From Cryptomeria japonica (lineage: Eukaryota > Streptophyta > Pinopsida > Cupressales > Cupressaceae): DNA of 64,000 nucleotides. The translations under genes were made by a program, and so were the position numbers. The DNA is taken from NCBI RefSeq assembly GCF_030272615.1, contig NC_081411.1, positions 824,906,397 through 824,970,396 of the forward strand. The letters run 5' to 3'. This document shows, in pieces, positions 1-11,159 of the stretch. Positions within the stretch are counted from its first letter, which is position 1; the number at the start of each line of letters is the position of its first letter. Under the pieces are notes generated by a model. The model did not search any database and had not been told where the DNA came from. It saw nothing but the letters and a program-made list of their open reading frames with translations.

Positions 1-189
1 AAGATATTAATTGCACACACTCGGTCATCTCAACTTCTCCCTCATATCGGTAGCTGCCCATCCTTAATCTTTGTCCTTCTCAACATTGGGGGTGAATGAT
101 ATGATCAACATGTAGCTCCCCCTAAGGATTTTCATCTCCTTTAAACTTTAGGAGATACCACCTGTGCATTGAATGCATAGTGTCGGTCC
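1..189 (-). mobile_element. Element D, interior fragment left of the C insertion
   Basis: This is the part of copia-like element D that lies on the far side of nested element C. The last five bases (185-189, GGTCC) are the target duplication repeated at 20903-20907, so it was once continuous with the gag remnant that starts at 20908. On the minus strand no pol domain is recognisable. A polypurine-like stretch (AGGGGGAGC, about 117-125 on the opposite strand) occurs here, the kind of motif seen near the 3' end of these elements. D may therefore be a gag-only, non-autonomous element, but its 3' end is outside the window. Confidence 0.6.
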
Positions 190-1431
190 TGTTAGATAGT
201 TCAAATAACTAGAAGGCAACTGAGAGGGGGGGTGTGAATCTATTTTCATAGATTATCAGAACCATTAGCAATTAAAATTTTAATATCAGAACCCAAAACA
301 TTAATACTAGAATGCTTAAACCAAATATCAAAATAGAAGATAAATCAATTAAGCATAAATAATAATCAGAGAATAAATACCATCCACATGACACAAAGAT
401 TTATACGTGGAAAACCCAGTAAAGGGAAAAACCAAGGTGGGAAGCCTAGCCACAATCAGATAATACTTCTACAGTAAGTATGTGAATTATAATTGAGGTG
501 CCTGCACTTGCAGGAAGGCCAAAAGCCTAGAGCGCACTGCTCGTCACAAAAGGAGTCTCACTGACTACATAGAAATCTAGACTACAATCTAGAAGAATGA
601 ATGAACTACAAAGATAGCATCTCCTATGCCTAAATACAGTTCTGGTTAAGCTCAATATTGAAGGACTAAATCTTCTTACATAAACCCAACTCAATCTCCA
701 ATGATCGACCAAATCCTTTGCCTCAATGATATTACATTATTCACACATTGCATATCCATATCCCTTTTCTATAACCTGATATAATCTACAATGAGATCTT
801 ACATCATATATATATACAAACCCTCGACCATAAACAATCAAGTCGGCAACTAGGCAATAAACAAATTACATAATTAAAAAACATGTCGGCCTTAGACCAA
901 ACAAATAATATCCAACCCATAAGACATCCCAGAAACACATCGAAAGGTCCAATCCACATGTTACATTAAGTCGGTCCATAACCTAGATACACCGGGACCC
1001 AATATAGGTCCATACATGCCAAAGCAATAATCCCAATCCACCAAGTCTCGAACATGATCACCATCAGCATCCCAAATCTCCACCAGAAGCTACACCAACA
1101 CCACTTATGCATATCATCAAAGATCTTCAATAAAGCTCTGCCGGTGAAATCCTCGCCAAAACCACAAACCAAGATTCCAAGCAAACAAGATAGCATCCAA
1201 TCACTAGAGAAAAACCAACTGACTGAATATGAACATGAGTAGCATGAATAAGCCAATTCCATAACCAAATCATACTAGAGCATACCGGATCATGCTGGAT
1301 CCAATCCAACCAGAAACCACACAACCTACCAGGACCAGAAGGGTGTCGATAAAGCATCCAAAACAACTATTATTGACATCAATGACAAAACATCAATGCA
1401 ACACATAATCAATTCCTCCAAATGGCCAACA
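190..1431 (-). repeat. Element C 3' LTR (left)
   Basis: About 1.24 kb repeat matching 19866-20902. It begins TGTTAGATAG with a G-run just inside (GAGAGGGGGGG) and ends GGCCAACA. It holds a segment of about 195 bp (roughly 750-945) missing from the right copy, including a TATATATATA tract near 808-820 that could be the core promoter when read on the minus strand. Open frames inside it are not similar to any protein and are regarded as chance. Confidence 0.9.
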
Positions 1432-1880
1432 ATCTCTCCCTTTGGCATTGATGACAACACTAGATGTGAAAAACATCTAAGTACCAAGAAATGCCAAACA
1501 AGTTTCCCCCAATGGAAGACAACCAATAATCGCCTACTCAAAGATATGGCAATGAAGTTATGAAACAAAGACCAAAATCCCCTTGTGAATGCTATCTCTG
1601 TAAGGCTCTGGATTATACATATATCTCTCTCCCTAATGTATACAACTCCTTAAGTTTTTCACATCAATATCTCTCCCCCTTCGACATCAATGCCAGAAAT
1701 TTGACAAAAATATCAAGGCAAAAACATAAACCAATGAATCACAAAGCTAACTACTCCCCCAAAGCAGTAGCATCCCCACATTAGTGCCATAATGAATGAT
1801 ATTTCTGATCATGCATACTGGACTGATGCCAAAAAGAATCCATTAGTTCTCTGTATGAGGGGCAGATACCACTAACCTAT
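1432..1880 (-). other. Element C 3' untranslated region with polypurine tracts
   Basis: Between the 3' LTR and the end of the RNase H remnant. Directly against the LTR the minus strand reads AGGGAGAGAT, the polypurine tract that would prime plus-strand DNA synthesis. A second similar tract (GGGGGAGAGAT) lies at about 1671-1683, preceded in element sense by a motif resembling GCATTGATGTC that also occurs beside the tracts of elements A and B. No coding sequence is seen in this stretch. Confidence 0.65.
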
Positions 1881-4576
1881 CTCTCAGGTACTCAAATGAT
1901 TCTTTACGCAAAGATTTAGTGAAAATATCTACAATCTGCTCTTTAGTGTTCACATAAACTAGTCTAACTTTATTTTATTCCACCTTCTCCTTCAAAAAGT
2001 TATACTTGATAGATATGTGCTTTATCTTAGAGTGAAATACCAAATTCTTTGATATGTCAATAGCAGCAGAGTTATCATAGTGAATAACTACCAGTCCAGT
2101 GCAATACACTTTGATATCCTCCAACATTTGCTTCATCCATAGAACCTATGTACAGTTAGTAGCAGCAATAATATAATCAACTTCAGCAGTAGATAAAGAA
2201 GTACATGATTGTTTCTTGCTGATCCATTAAACAAATTTCTTTCCAAGAAAGATAGCTCCATCGGAAGTACTTTTCTAATCATCAACATCTCCAACCCAAT
2301 TTGCATTTGTATATGCACATAAAGTAAAGTCATCATCCTTAGGGTACCACAAACCATATTCAGATGTACCTTGCAAGTATCTAAAAATCCTCTTCACTGC
2401 ACTCTCATGATTTTCTCTAGGATCACTCTGATATCTAGATGCAATACAAACAACATTCATTATGTCAGGCCTAGTCTGAGTCAAATAAAGTAGACCTCCA
2501 ATCATAGATTTGTATCCTGTAGGATTTATCAGTGCGGAAACATCTTTCCTTGTCAATTTATCACTTGTAACCATAGGAGTACTTACCATTTTAGAATCTC
2601 CAATAACAAATTTCTTTAAAAATTCCCTAGCATACTTAGTTTGATAGATGAAAATACCTTTGTCAGTCTAAGTAATCTGCAAACCTTAGAATAATTTCAT
2701 TTCCCAATCATAGACATTTCAAATTCTTTCTCCATATTCTTAGAAAATTCTATGCACAACTTATCTTCACCTCCAAAAATGATGTCATAAAAAATACTCA
2801 TATAATCAATATATCATCATCAATGACCTTATAATATAAATTACTGTCAGCATTACCCTTAGTAAAACCAAGCTTCAAAAGATATTTATCCAACCTTTCA
2901 TACCAAGCTCTAGGTGCTTGTTTCAATCCATATAAAGCTTTCCTTAACCTGCAAACCATGTTTGTATCATCTAAAAGTGAAAAAACATTAGGTTGCTCAA
3001 TATAAACTTCCTCATCAAGATCCCTATTAAAAAATGCTTACTTAACATGCATCTGATAAACCTTGTAGTTTTTATGGGCAGCATAAGCAAGAAATAATCT
3101 TACAGCTTCAATCCTAGCTATAGGTGCAAAAGACTCACCATAATCAATTCCTTCCTTATGAGAATATCCTTTACAAACAAATATAGCCTTATTCCTTACA
3201 ACTTGACCATCTTCATTCATTTTTTTCCTAAAAACCCATTTAGTTCCAATAACATTCTTATTTTTAGGTCGGGGAACTAAAGTCCATGTGTTATTCTTCT
3301 CAATCTGATCTAATTCTTCTTCCATAGCTTTCATCCAGCATTCATCTTTACATGCTTCTATTACTGATACCGGTTAAACTTGAGAAATTAAACATACTTC
3401 ATTAGTTTCCAATCTTCTTCTTGTCATCACTCCATTGTTCTTATCCCCAATGATTCGATCTTCTGAATGATTCAATCTCACATACCTAGGAGTCTTCTGA
3501 ATCTATGTTCCTCTTCCTGGTTCTTTAGTTACTGTTGATTTTTTTGATACTACTGGAGTAACTAGTTAAACACTCTATTCCAATAAAGGTGCTACTAGTT
3601 TAGATATAATCATTTCCACTGCTGGTTCTTGCTCATAAACTCTGATTTGACTTCTATTCAACTCATCCACCTTGACATTAACACTCTCCACAATTCTTTG
3701 CAATCTCTTGTTATAACATCTATATGCCTTGCTTTCATTAGAATAACTAAGAAATATTCCTTCATCACATCTGGGATCAAATTTGCCAATGATATCATCT
3801 CTCCTGATATATAACATTTACTATCAAAGATTCTGATATATTTAACTGTAGGTGCATTGCCAAACCATAATTCATAAGGAGTATTACTTGTTTTTCCTTT
3901 GATATGTATTGTATTGAATGTATAAACCACTGTGCTCATTGCTTCTCTCAAGTAGATATGAGGTAGACTAGCTTCCATCATCATTATTCTAGCAACACCC
4001 AAGATAGTTATGTTCTTCCTTTCCACAACTCCATTCTACTGAGGTGTTTGGGGAACAACAAATTGTCTCCTTATATCATGCTTCTCACAAAAGTTATTAA
4101 ACTCACCGGATGTGAATTCTCCACCATGATTTGACCTCAAACATTTAATCTTCAATCTTGTCTCAGTTTCCACTTTAGCCTTAAATATTTTAAACTTTTT
4201 AAAAGCCTCAGATTTCTCCCTTAGAAAAGTAACCAACATCATTCTATAATAATCATCAATGATTAGCATAAAATATCTATCACCTTAAAAACTTTTAACT
4301 CTAGTAGGGCCACACAAATCAGTATGAATAAGATCAAGAACATCATTAGATTTATCTTGTATACTCCTAAAAGAGGTTTTGACCTTTTTTTTCTCATTTG
4401 ACATTCTTTACATATCAAATTATAGGGCTTCACAATCTTAGGTATATCTCTAACTGCCTTAGTTGAACCATTCTTTACAAAGCAATCAAAATTCACATGA
4501 CATCCTTTTATGCCATAGCCAACTCTCATCAATTTGTACAATCAAACATGTCTTCTCACCAGAATTCAAATGAAAT
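1880..4576 (-). pseudogene. Element C integrase, reverse transcriptase and RNase H remnant
   Basis: The pol half of copia element C. In element sense it has: the zinc-binding pre-integrase region (around 4541-4380, CHVNFD and CKECQMRKK); integrase core (4269-4036, IDDYYRMM and a NHGGEF motif); integrase C-terminal part (4026-3575, YIRIFDSKCYI); copia RT (3334-2600, [51 protein letters not shown]); and copia RNase H (2589-1890, RPDIMNVV, QGTSEYGLWYP, ending near KEQIVDIFTKSL). Several in-frame stops and frameshifts are visible. The normal FVDD RT active-site region is scrambled near 2770-2800. Its upstream gag/protease lies at 11160-12446, displaced by element A, which inserted at 4581/4582 between protease and integrase. 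Confidence 0.9.
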
Positions 4577-4581
4577 ATATT

Positions 4582-5373
4582 TGTTAGGATTCCCATAGAC
4601 ATTGAGAGGGGGGGGGGGGGGGTGAATCAGTATCTAAATGGTGTACAAAATTTCTTATCTTAAAACATGCAAAATATATTATAACAGTGTATTGGTATGC
4701 AATAAATAGAATAAAAAACATCCACAAGAAAAGCACACCATGACACAAGGATTTAATGAGGAAACCCTATGTGGGAAAAACCTCGGTGGGATTTGTGACC
4801 CACAATATCCACTTACTGGCCAATAAGAGAATATTACTTACAATAGGGGTCTGCACATGCAGGAAGACCAACTGCCTAGATCTCACTGCTCAAATGGGAA
4901 GTCTCGCCGACTTACAATGTGGATTATACAAATCCAGTATCTTGTACTGCTTTACAATAGCATCTATAATGCCTGATTCAGTACCGGTTGTTGTTCTGCT
5001 TCTTACATAAACCCTTTACCCTATATTTCGCATAATAGGTCTTCCTTAATATTTTGCATACATTACTTTCTTCACTTTTTTCCTTTCTTTCAAAAAATCT
5101 ACAATGATCTCTTTTATATATAAGAGTCATTTTACAACATACCAATTCGGCTTACAATAATAAACAAAATATAATATGACAAAATCTTGTCGGCTTCTGT
5201 GTCGGTATACTTGCTTTCTCTGTGCTGATGCCGGTGTAGAGTTTGATCGTTGATGTCGATGCACTAACTTGTCGGTGTAATGCCTTGCTAGTGCCATAGG
5301 ATTGTAAGGTTGCCATCAAGGACAAAACCTTCAATCACATACAATGTCTCATTGGAGTGTGCATATGCCAACA
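4582..5373 (-). repeat. Element A 3' LTR (left)
   Basis: 792 bp repeat paired with 10400-11154. It starts TGTTAGGATTCCCA and carries a run of 15 G at 4608-4622, far longer than in the partner, which suggests replication slippage after insertion. A palindromic TTATATATAAGAG at about 5113-5125 is the likely core promoter of the LTR in minus orientation. It ends ATATGCCAACA. Confidence 0.92.
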
Positions 5374-5563
5374 ATCTCCCCCTTTGGCATTGATGGCAAC
5401 ACTCATGAGAAATTTCAAAAGTGTATCCAAAAATGTGAAGTCCAAAAAATGTGTGTGCTCCCCTTGAGCATATGATTCTTGTGATGTTGAATTTTCTCAT
5501 CCCACTACTCCCCCTTTGGCATCAATGACAAAGGTTGTCAAGATGTCAGTAGAGTTAGTAGTT
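5374..5563 (-). other. Element A polypurine tract and 3' untranslated region
   Basis: On the minus strand the sequence abutting the LTR reads AAAGGGGGAGAT, a classical polypurine tract. It is preceded by a GTTGCCATCAATGCC motif. A second near-copy of motif plus tract lies at about 5503-5527. Doubling of this cassette is also seen in element C. Confidence 0.75.
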
Positions 5564-8500
5564 TCAACCTTGTAACTGGGTAGTTACAATTTTAAATAGA
5601 TCCACCAAAATCAAGTTTATACTCTCCATAAACTTTTTACTATCTCTTATTGTTGTCTCTGTTCTTTTAGTTGTACCGGTGAGATGCTGCAAATGCTCTG
5701 CCAATGTCTTTTGTCCCTGTATTAGTGCCTCAGATACTTCCTTCCGTAATGATGCTAAATAGTCCAATCTTGGACTCAGTTTTAATCTCAAATGCTTTGC
5801 CTTATTCACTATTCTCTCTTTTTCTCTTTCCAATTTAAGTAATTCTTCCTCAAAATTTGTTATCTTCTGTTCAAAAACTGATAATGTATCAGGTGAGTTA
5901 ACAAAATTATCGGCAAGTTTATTGATTTCATCCTATACCTTTCTCATCTTCTTATCTATATCTACAGTTAAAAGGTTTGTCTTACAGATGTCTTTGTACA
6001 GTGTTTTGTACTCTTTTAATAAATTACACAGTTTTGGTAGAAGTGTGTCAAAATCTCTAGTACACTTCTTTATCTGCTCATCAAAGAATCTTTTTTTTTC
6101 AATTTCTACTTTGTCCTTCAATGTCTCTTCCTTTATTTTCTCAATGTTCTCTGTGATATATTTACACAAGGTATCAAGTTGTCCTAAAGAATTTTTATTG
6201 TCTATATTACAGTTAGGAGCAATTACCTTCAAAATTGGTATGGTGTCATGAATTGCCTTATAAGCTTGTGAGTTGCAATCTGTTATCTTTTTAATTGAAT
6301 CCAAGAGTACCTTAGTCACATTAGTTGATTTGTAGCCTAATGATGAACCAACATTCTGAGTACCGCCAGTGGAAGTACCAAGCTTGTATTGACCTCTAGT
6401 AGGTCTATTTGTGTTTGCATTTCCTTAAGCAATGGTTTTTCTAGTTTTCTAGTAGCCGGTGGCACTGTTTCCTTATGAACCTGTTCCTATTCTTGTTGTT
6501 GTTCTTGTTCAGGAGCCTTTTGCTCTGTTTGTTTCTTTGTTTGTTGCATCATCTTAGTCTGAGTCTGAGTTTCTACCTTTTTCTCTTTGTCATCTGTTGG
6601 TTTCTCCTGTGTGTTATCAATTTTCTTAGCTACCAGAGGCTTACTAGCCATGTCACTCTTATCAGCTGTATCTTTGTCTACCACAATGTTGATCGTTTGA
6701 GTATCAACATCCACTGTGTATAAGACATTAGGATTAGGATTGACATCCTCTACATCCATACTTTCAATTGCCGGTTGATCTTTTTGTAGCTATTGTTTTT
6801 ACCGGTGGAGTAATAAAAGGAGGTGGGGGTAAGTTGTCTTTAACCTTGATACTGGGTGGTCCACCAACTTTACCTTTACCCTTGTCTCTTTCTTTCTGAT
6901 ATACCTTTATAGGTTTGTGACTCTTGTATTCTTCTTGTTTTCTTTTTCCACTAGGAAAATGTCCCATGCATTTTCTATCTCCTCAGTCACTTCATTAACT
7001 CTTCCAACCATTAAAGCAATGTGCTAGTGTGCAGTAGAAAATACTGACTGGTTGGCTTCACTAATTAAGTCATCAATTTCTTTGGGCAAATTCATTGGAT
7101 ATACAATAAGTAGTTTTTCCATCTTTATTTTCTTGTCAAGTTCTACTACTGCTTGTCTTCTTGCTTCCAGTCTTTTAAATCGTTCATTTGGTACTTCATC
7201 TACTACTTCCATCAAAAATTTCTTATACATATCCATATGCAATATAACACTGTTTTCTACTTGTTCTTTTTCATCAGCTGTCAAAGTGTCATATAGTTTC
7301 TCTATATTCTTCAATTTCCCTTCCTCTGTAATTTCATTCAATAGTATGTCAAGAGGGGCCAAGTCTTTATTTGTTTTCTTCTTCTTCTTGGGTGTCAGTT
7401 TCTTCTTCTTTGGTGTAGCCTTTCTTACCGAAGATCTCACTGCTTGTTGTTTTTGTCTTGTCCTCCTAGGTGAGGGTGTGGTTGCCAGTGAGGGATCTCT
7501 TTTTCTTACAACTCTTTTGAAAGTTGCAGGCATGTCATTCTCTAAAGATGTGCCTAACGGTGATAGGTGAGTTCAGGTTGTGGAGTTGCTAACTCATCCT
7601 ATGTTATACCGGTTTGTTCCATTACTTTATCCTTGATCTCCTTTGCTTGCCTAGAACCTTTTCTTACAATTGCCGCAATCTTTTTCACTCTTTTCTTAGA
7701 TTGTATTTGGCTTTCAATAGTTTCTGCACTACCAAATATTTCTTCCTTAGGCTCTTTAGGGGCTTCCAGAAGCGCTTTAGCATATGCTTCAATTATATGA
7801 TCATCTATTTCATAGCCCATCTTTGTTACCCAAACAGTCTTAGGGATGACTGCTTCCATCTAGATCTCGTCCTTCTTGATTACAAAGCATATTTCATCCT
7901 TATATTTTTCAACAATCTTTTGTGATAATCTGATTCTTTTCTTCATTTTGGCCTTTAGTGCTTGAAAGAAATCATGGATATTGTTTTCCTTATTTTCTCC
8001 CATATTGTTGAGTAGTTCTATTAGCTGTTTACCGATCGATATATCATATCCAAGTTCTTTGTAGCCTATACTGGGAACCTGTTTGGTTATATGTAGCATC
8101 AGACATACTAACAGATTTCCAAATTTAAAAGTTCCTTTCTTGTCCTTCTTAATCTTGCCTAAGTTGTCAATTAATTTATCCTTCAACCACTCACATACAT
8201 CAATCTTTGCATTATCCGTGACCATATCATAAGCACTCTTAATGCATAAACTTGAAACTAAATTAAGTCTATTTGCATGAGTAGCTTTATATCCTAATAT
8301 CATGCTGATAAATCTCACTTTAATATCTGTTACATCATTTACTCTTAAGGACATTCTGTCAGATGTGGCACCAGTTAACTGAGTAACTAGGTCATTGGAG
8401 ACCTTCTTGGTTTTGTCTGGCCTTTTACCGGTTGTTGGTAACCCTGTGATAGCTTTCATAGCTTCCTTAGTGATTTTGTGAATTGCATCTAACTAGAAAA

Positions 8501-8867
8501 ATTCACCATGTACCCTACTTAAGACTATCCTAATCACATCCTTGGGAAATTCAGGAATGCTAAGGATCTCTACAAATCCTAGGGTTTCAATGATCTTGTT
8601 TTCATCTTTTACATTGCTGGATTCATCACATATGATATTTTTAAACATGGTTTTAATCTCTTCATCTCCTAGTTCCTCAATGTTACAATGAATGTAAATT
8701 TTGGGGTCTTCAACATAAACAACTCCCTTAGGAATTTGAGAAAAAGCACCTAAGGTATCATCTTTCTTTGTTATCTCAGGAACTGATTGAAATATGGGCC
8801 TAGGTATTTTTATAACTTTGACAATAGTAGGGTTTGCTATATATTCAATTGCAGAGGTGGATGCCAT
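5564..8867 (-). pseudogene. Element A second protein (unknown family, helical, not pol)
   Basis: A long reading frame on the minus strand that starts at the ATG at 8867 (MASTSAIEYI) and ends near 5564, broken into pieces by stops and frame changes (8867-8493, 8459-7860, 7859-7599, 7533-7024, 6967-6764, 6759-6487, 6319-5933, 5833-5564). The first third is globular-looking and rich in helix formers. The middle has a Lys/Arg-rich block (around 7440-7370, PKKKKLTPKKKKK), then a Gln/Glu/Thr-rich low-complexity linker (6600-6487). The last part is strongly coiled-coil. No protease, RT, RNase H, integrase or membrane segment is visible. I do not recognise the family; it might be related to putative plant transposon proteins of unknown role. 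Element H has a protein of similar architecture. Confidence 0.6.
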
Positions 8868-9289
8868 GATAAAATACCTTTTACTGCCTTTAGGATGGAT
8901 GATTGCTTGAAGTGTTCTTGCCTCTTTCTTGAAATGCCTTAGCTCAGAATCTTCACACTCTTCGTAGGTTTGAAATCTCGGTGAAATGAAATGGAGCCAA
9001 AACCTCAAATTTATAGTGTCTTTTCGCCATCTACCACATTAAATGCATGTCGGTTAAGTATTCACTTAACATTGTCTGCTAGTAATAAGTAATTTCCAAC
9101 TTCTCATCTCTAACCGAGGGAATAATAGCACATGTGTCATTAGATTACCAAACCCTCAAGGAAACTTTCTTCAATTAGATGAAGAACTTCCTACCGGTGG
9201 ACCACTACTCTATCCTTCCAGTGAAGCATCACTCTATCTTGCTGGTGAAGCATTGACTAGTTCTACCGGTGGGGGAGTATTCCCAATAT
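8868..9289. other. Element A spacer between gag-like gene and second protein
   Basis: About 0.4 kb between the gag-like reading frame and the start of the second protein. It has several CCGGT words (for example near 9192 and 9264). One reading frame runs through about 9008-8868 into the second protein but has no earlier convincing start. Nothing else recognised. Confidence 0.4.
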
Positions 9290-10355
9290 TTAGATCAGCT
9301 TTTCTAATCCATTGTTTTGAGAATTCTTTCTTAACCTCTTCAACCTTTTCTTTACCTTTCAAGCTAGAACTTTTGTTGTCTACTGGTGATCCTTTACTTC
9401 TATAGAATTTTGCAATATGCCCAATCTTGTTACATGCTTAACAAGTTACATTATTCTTTTGAATAGCTTTCCCATAACCTATGCCGGTTTGTGTTCTACA
9501 TTGATTGGATAAATGTCCAAATCTTCCACAAACATAACATTTCACATTCATTCTGCAATTTTTAGAGTTGTGACCAACTTTGTTGCATTTTGAACATTGA
9601 CCGGTGGGTGTGTTGATATTCTGATAATTTCTAGATCTACATTCATTTTCTCTATGACCATACTTATTATAGTTAAAGCATTTTCCATTGAATTTATAAG
9701 CATTAGGTTGTCTTACCGGTTTGCTATGATCCTGAGTATTTGCAATACCGGAGCTTTCACCAACTTCAAAGCAAATTCCAGAAGTGTCACCTTTAGGTTT
9801 TTTATTCTTCAGCAAGGTGCTAAGTTCCTTTGAGCTTATCTTGAATTTTTCTTTATGTTGATTTGCAATTTTTAGTTCTCTTTCTAAGACTTCTTTCTGT
9901 CTCATCAATTCATTTGAGTCACTCTGAGTGTGTATCAGATCTGTCTTCAACATGTCATTTTCATAGCTAAGCCTTGTGTTCTCATTTGTTGCATCATTTA
10001 GTCTTCTAGTCAATTCTTCTTCATTCTTCTTCCTATCCTCAATCTCTTTACAAAATCTCATAGTCATATCCTGCATCTCATTCTTTGTTGTCATGTTTTC
10101 TTGTTTCAGCTTGCTTATCTGATCAGTAAGTGATTCCTTTTCATCATTCTCATTTTACATCTTTTCACAAAGTTCTCTTCTCTTATTTCTTACAATAGTA
10201 AGATTCTCTTGAAGTGCCTGAATGATATCTTGAGCTGCCCTTAAATCATCTTCTAGTTTGATATTTTTCAATTTCTCTACATCATAGTTTGAAAGAGCTC
10301 CTTCAAGTTGCTTCATCAGATTTTCCATCTTTATCAGTGTCAAGATCTTCCTCAA
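9290..10355 (-). pseudogene. Element A gag-like coiled-coil zinc-knuckle protein
   Basis: Minus-strand frame in two parts (10355-10155 and 10094-9290), separated by a break. The N-terminal two thirds is a long coiled coil (EKLKNIKLEDDLRAAQ, then EELTRRLNDATNENTRL). It is followed by CCHC zinc knuckles: CFNYNKYGHRENEC (second Cys replaced by Tyr), CSKCNKVGHNSKNC and CYVCGRFGHLSNQC. After a stop there is a fourth, decayed unit (ACNKIGHIAKFY, last Cys changed to Tyr). Zinc knuckles of this type bind retrotransposon RNA in the capsid. Three or four in tandem is more than the one usual in copia Gag. No UBN2-type capsid domain is recognised. It lies just downstream of the primer site, as gag should. 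Confidence 0.75.
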
Positions 10356-10385
10356 GCTATTAGGCTTCTGAAAATAGAGGACCAG

Positions 10386-10397
10386 GCTCTGATACCA
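10386..10397 (-). promoter_or_regulatory. Element A primer-binding site (initiator Met tRNA)
   Basis: Minus strand reads TGGTATCAGAGC, the standard match to the 3' end of plant initiator Met tRNA. It is 2 bp inside the right LTR. This fixes the right LTR as the 5' LTR and the element as minus-strand. Confidence 0.93.
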
Positions 10398-10399
10398 AT

Positions 10400-11154
10400 T
10401 GTTAGGATTCCCACAGATACTGAGTCAGGGGGGGGTGTGAATCAATATCTAACTGGTGTACATAATTTCTTATCTTAAAACATGCATAATATATTATAAC
10501 AGTGTACCAGTATGCAAGAAATAATGCAATAAATAGAATTAAAAACATCCACATGAAAAGAACACCATGACACAAGGATTTAACGAGGAAACCTGGTGTG
10601 GGAAAAACCTTGGTAGGATTTGTGACCCACAATATCCACTTACTGGCCAATAAGAGAATATTACTTACAATAGGGGCCTGCACATGCAGGAAGGCCAACT
10701 GCCTAGAGTTCACTGCTCAAATCAGAAGTCTCACTAACTTACAATGTAGATTATACAAATCTAGTATCTTGTGCTTCTTTACAATAGCATCTATAATGCT
10801 TGATTCAGTACCGGTTGCTGCTCTGCTTCTTACATAAACCCTTTACCCTATATTTCACATACATCACTTTCTTCACTTTTTTCCTTTCTTTCAAAATGTC
10901 TACAATGATCTCTTTTATATATAAGAGTCATTTTACAACAATAAACAAAATCCTATTGGCCTCTGTGCCAATATACTTGCTTTCTCTATGCCGGTGTCGG
11001 TGTCCTGAGTGTCGGTGTAGAGTCTGATCATTGATGCCGGTGCACTAAGTTGCCAGTGTAATTCCTTGCCGGTGCCATAGGATTGTAAGGTTGCCATCAA
11101 TGACAAAACCTTCAATCACATACAATGTCTCATTGGAGTGTGCATATGCCAACA
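10400..11154 (-). repeat. Element A 5' LTR (right)
   Basis: 755 bp partner of 4582-5373. It keeps the TATATATAAGAG promoter-like tract (about 10916-10927) but lacks about 25 bp found in the left copy after it, and has only a short G-run. It contains a GGGAAAAACC box followed by TTGGTAGGAT that is shared with other LTR families in the window. Confidence 0.92.
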
Positions 11155-11159
11155 ATATT

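Larger units (their letters stand above)
4582..11154 (-). mobile_element. Element A: non-autonomous LTR retrotransposon without pol
   Basis: A complete 6.57 kb minus-strand element with LTRs 4582-5373 and 10400-11154 (TGTTAGGATTCCCA at one end, CATATGCCAACA at the other). An exact 5 bp target duplication ATATT flanks it (4577-4581 and 11155-11159). A Met-tRNA-type primer site (10386-10397) and a polypurine tract (from 5374) are in the right places. The interior codes for a coiled-coil and zinc-knuckle gag-like protein and a second long protein of unknown family. No protease, integrase, RT or RNase H motif is present, so it would depend on enzymes from another element, probably a copia relative given the shared primer site and LTR design. 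Confidence 0.92.

Noticed and set aside
966-1568. Trp- and Cys-rich minus-strand frames in the left LTR of element C
   Set aside because: Similar frames appear in the right LTR only because the LTRs are copies; composition is odd and no family matches.
7052-7925. Plus-strand open frames of 77-172 codons in element A
   Set aside because: Ser/Phe/Leu-rich antisense shadows of the Lys/Glu-rich minus-strand protein; no family motifs.
5564-8867. Envelope-like gene in element A, as in some plant copia elements
   Set aside because: The position after gag is suggestive, but there is no signal peptide and no membrane segment, and the protein sits before, not after, any pol region (there is none).
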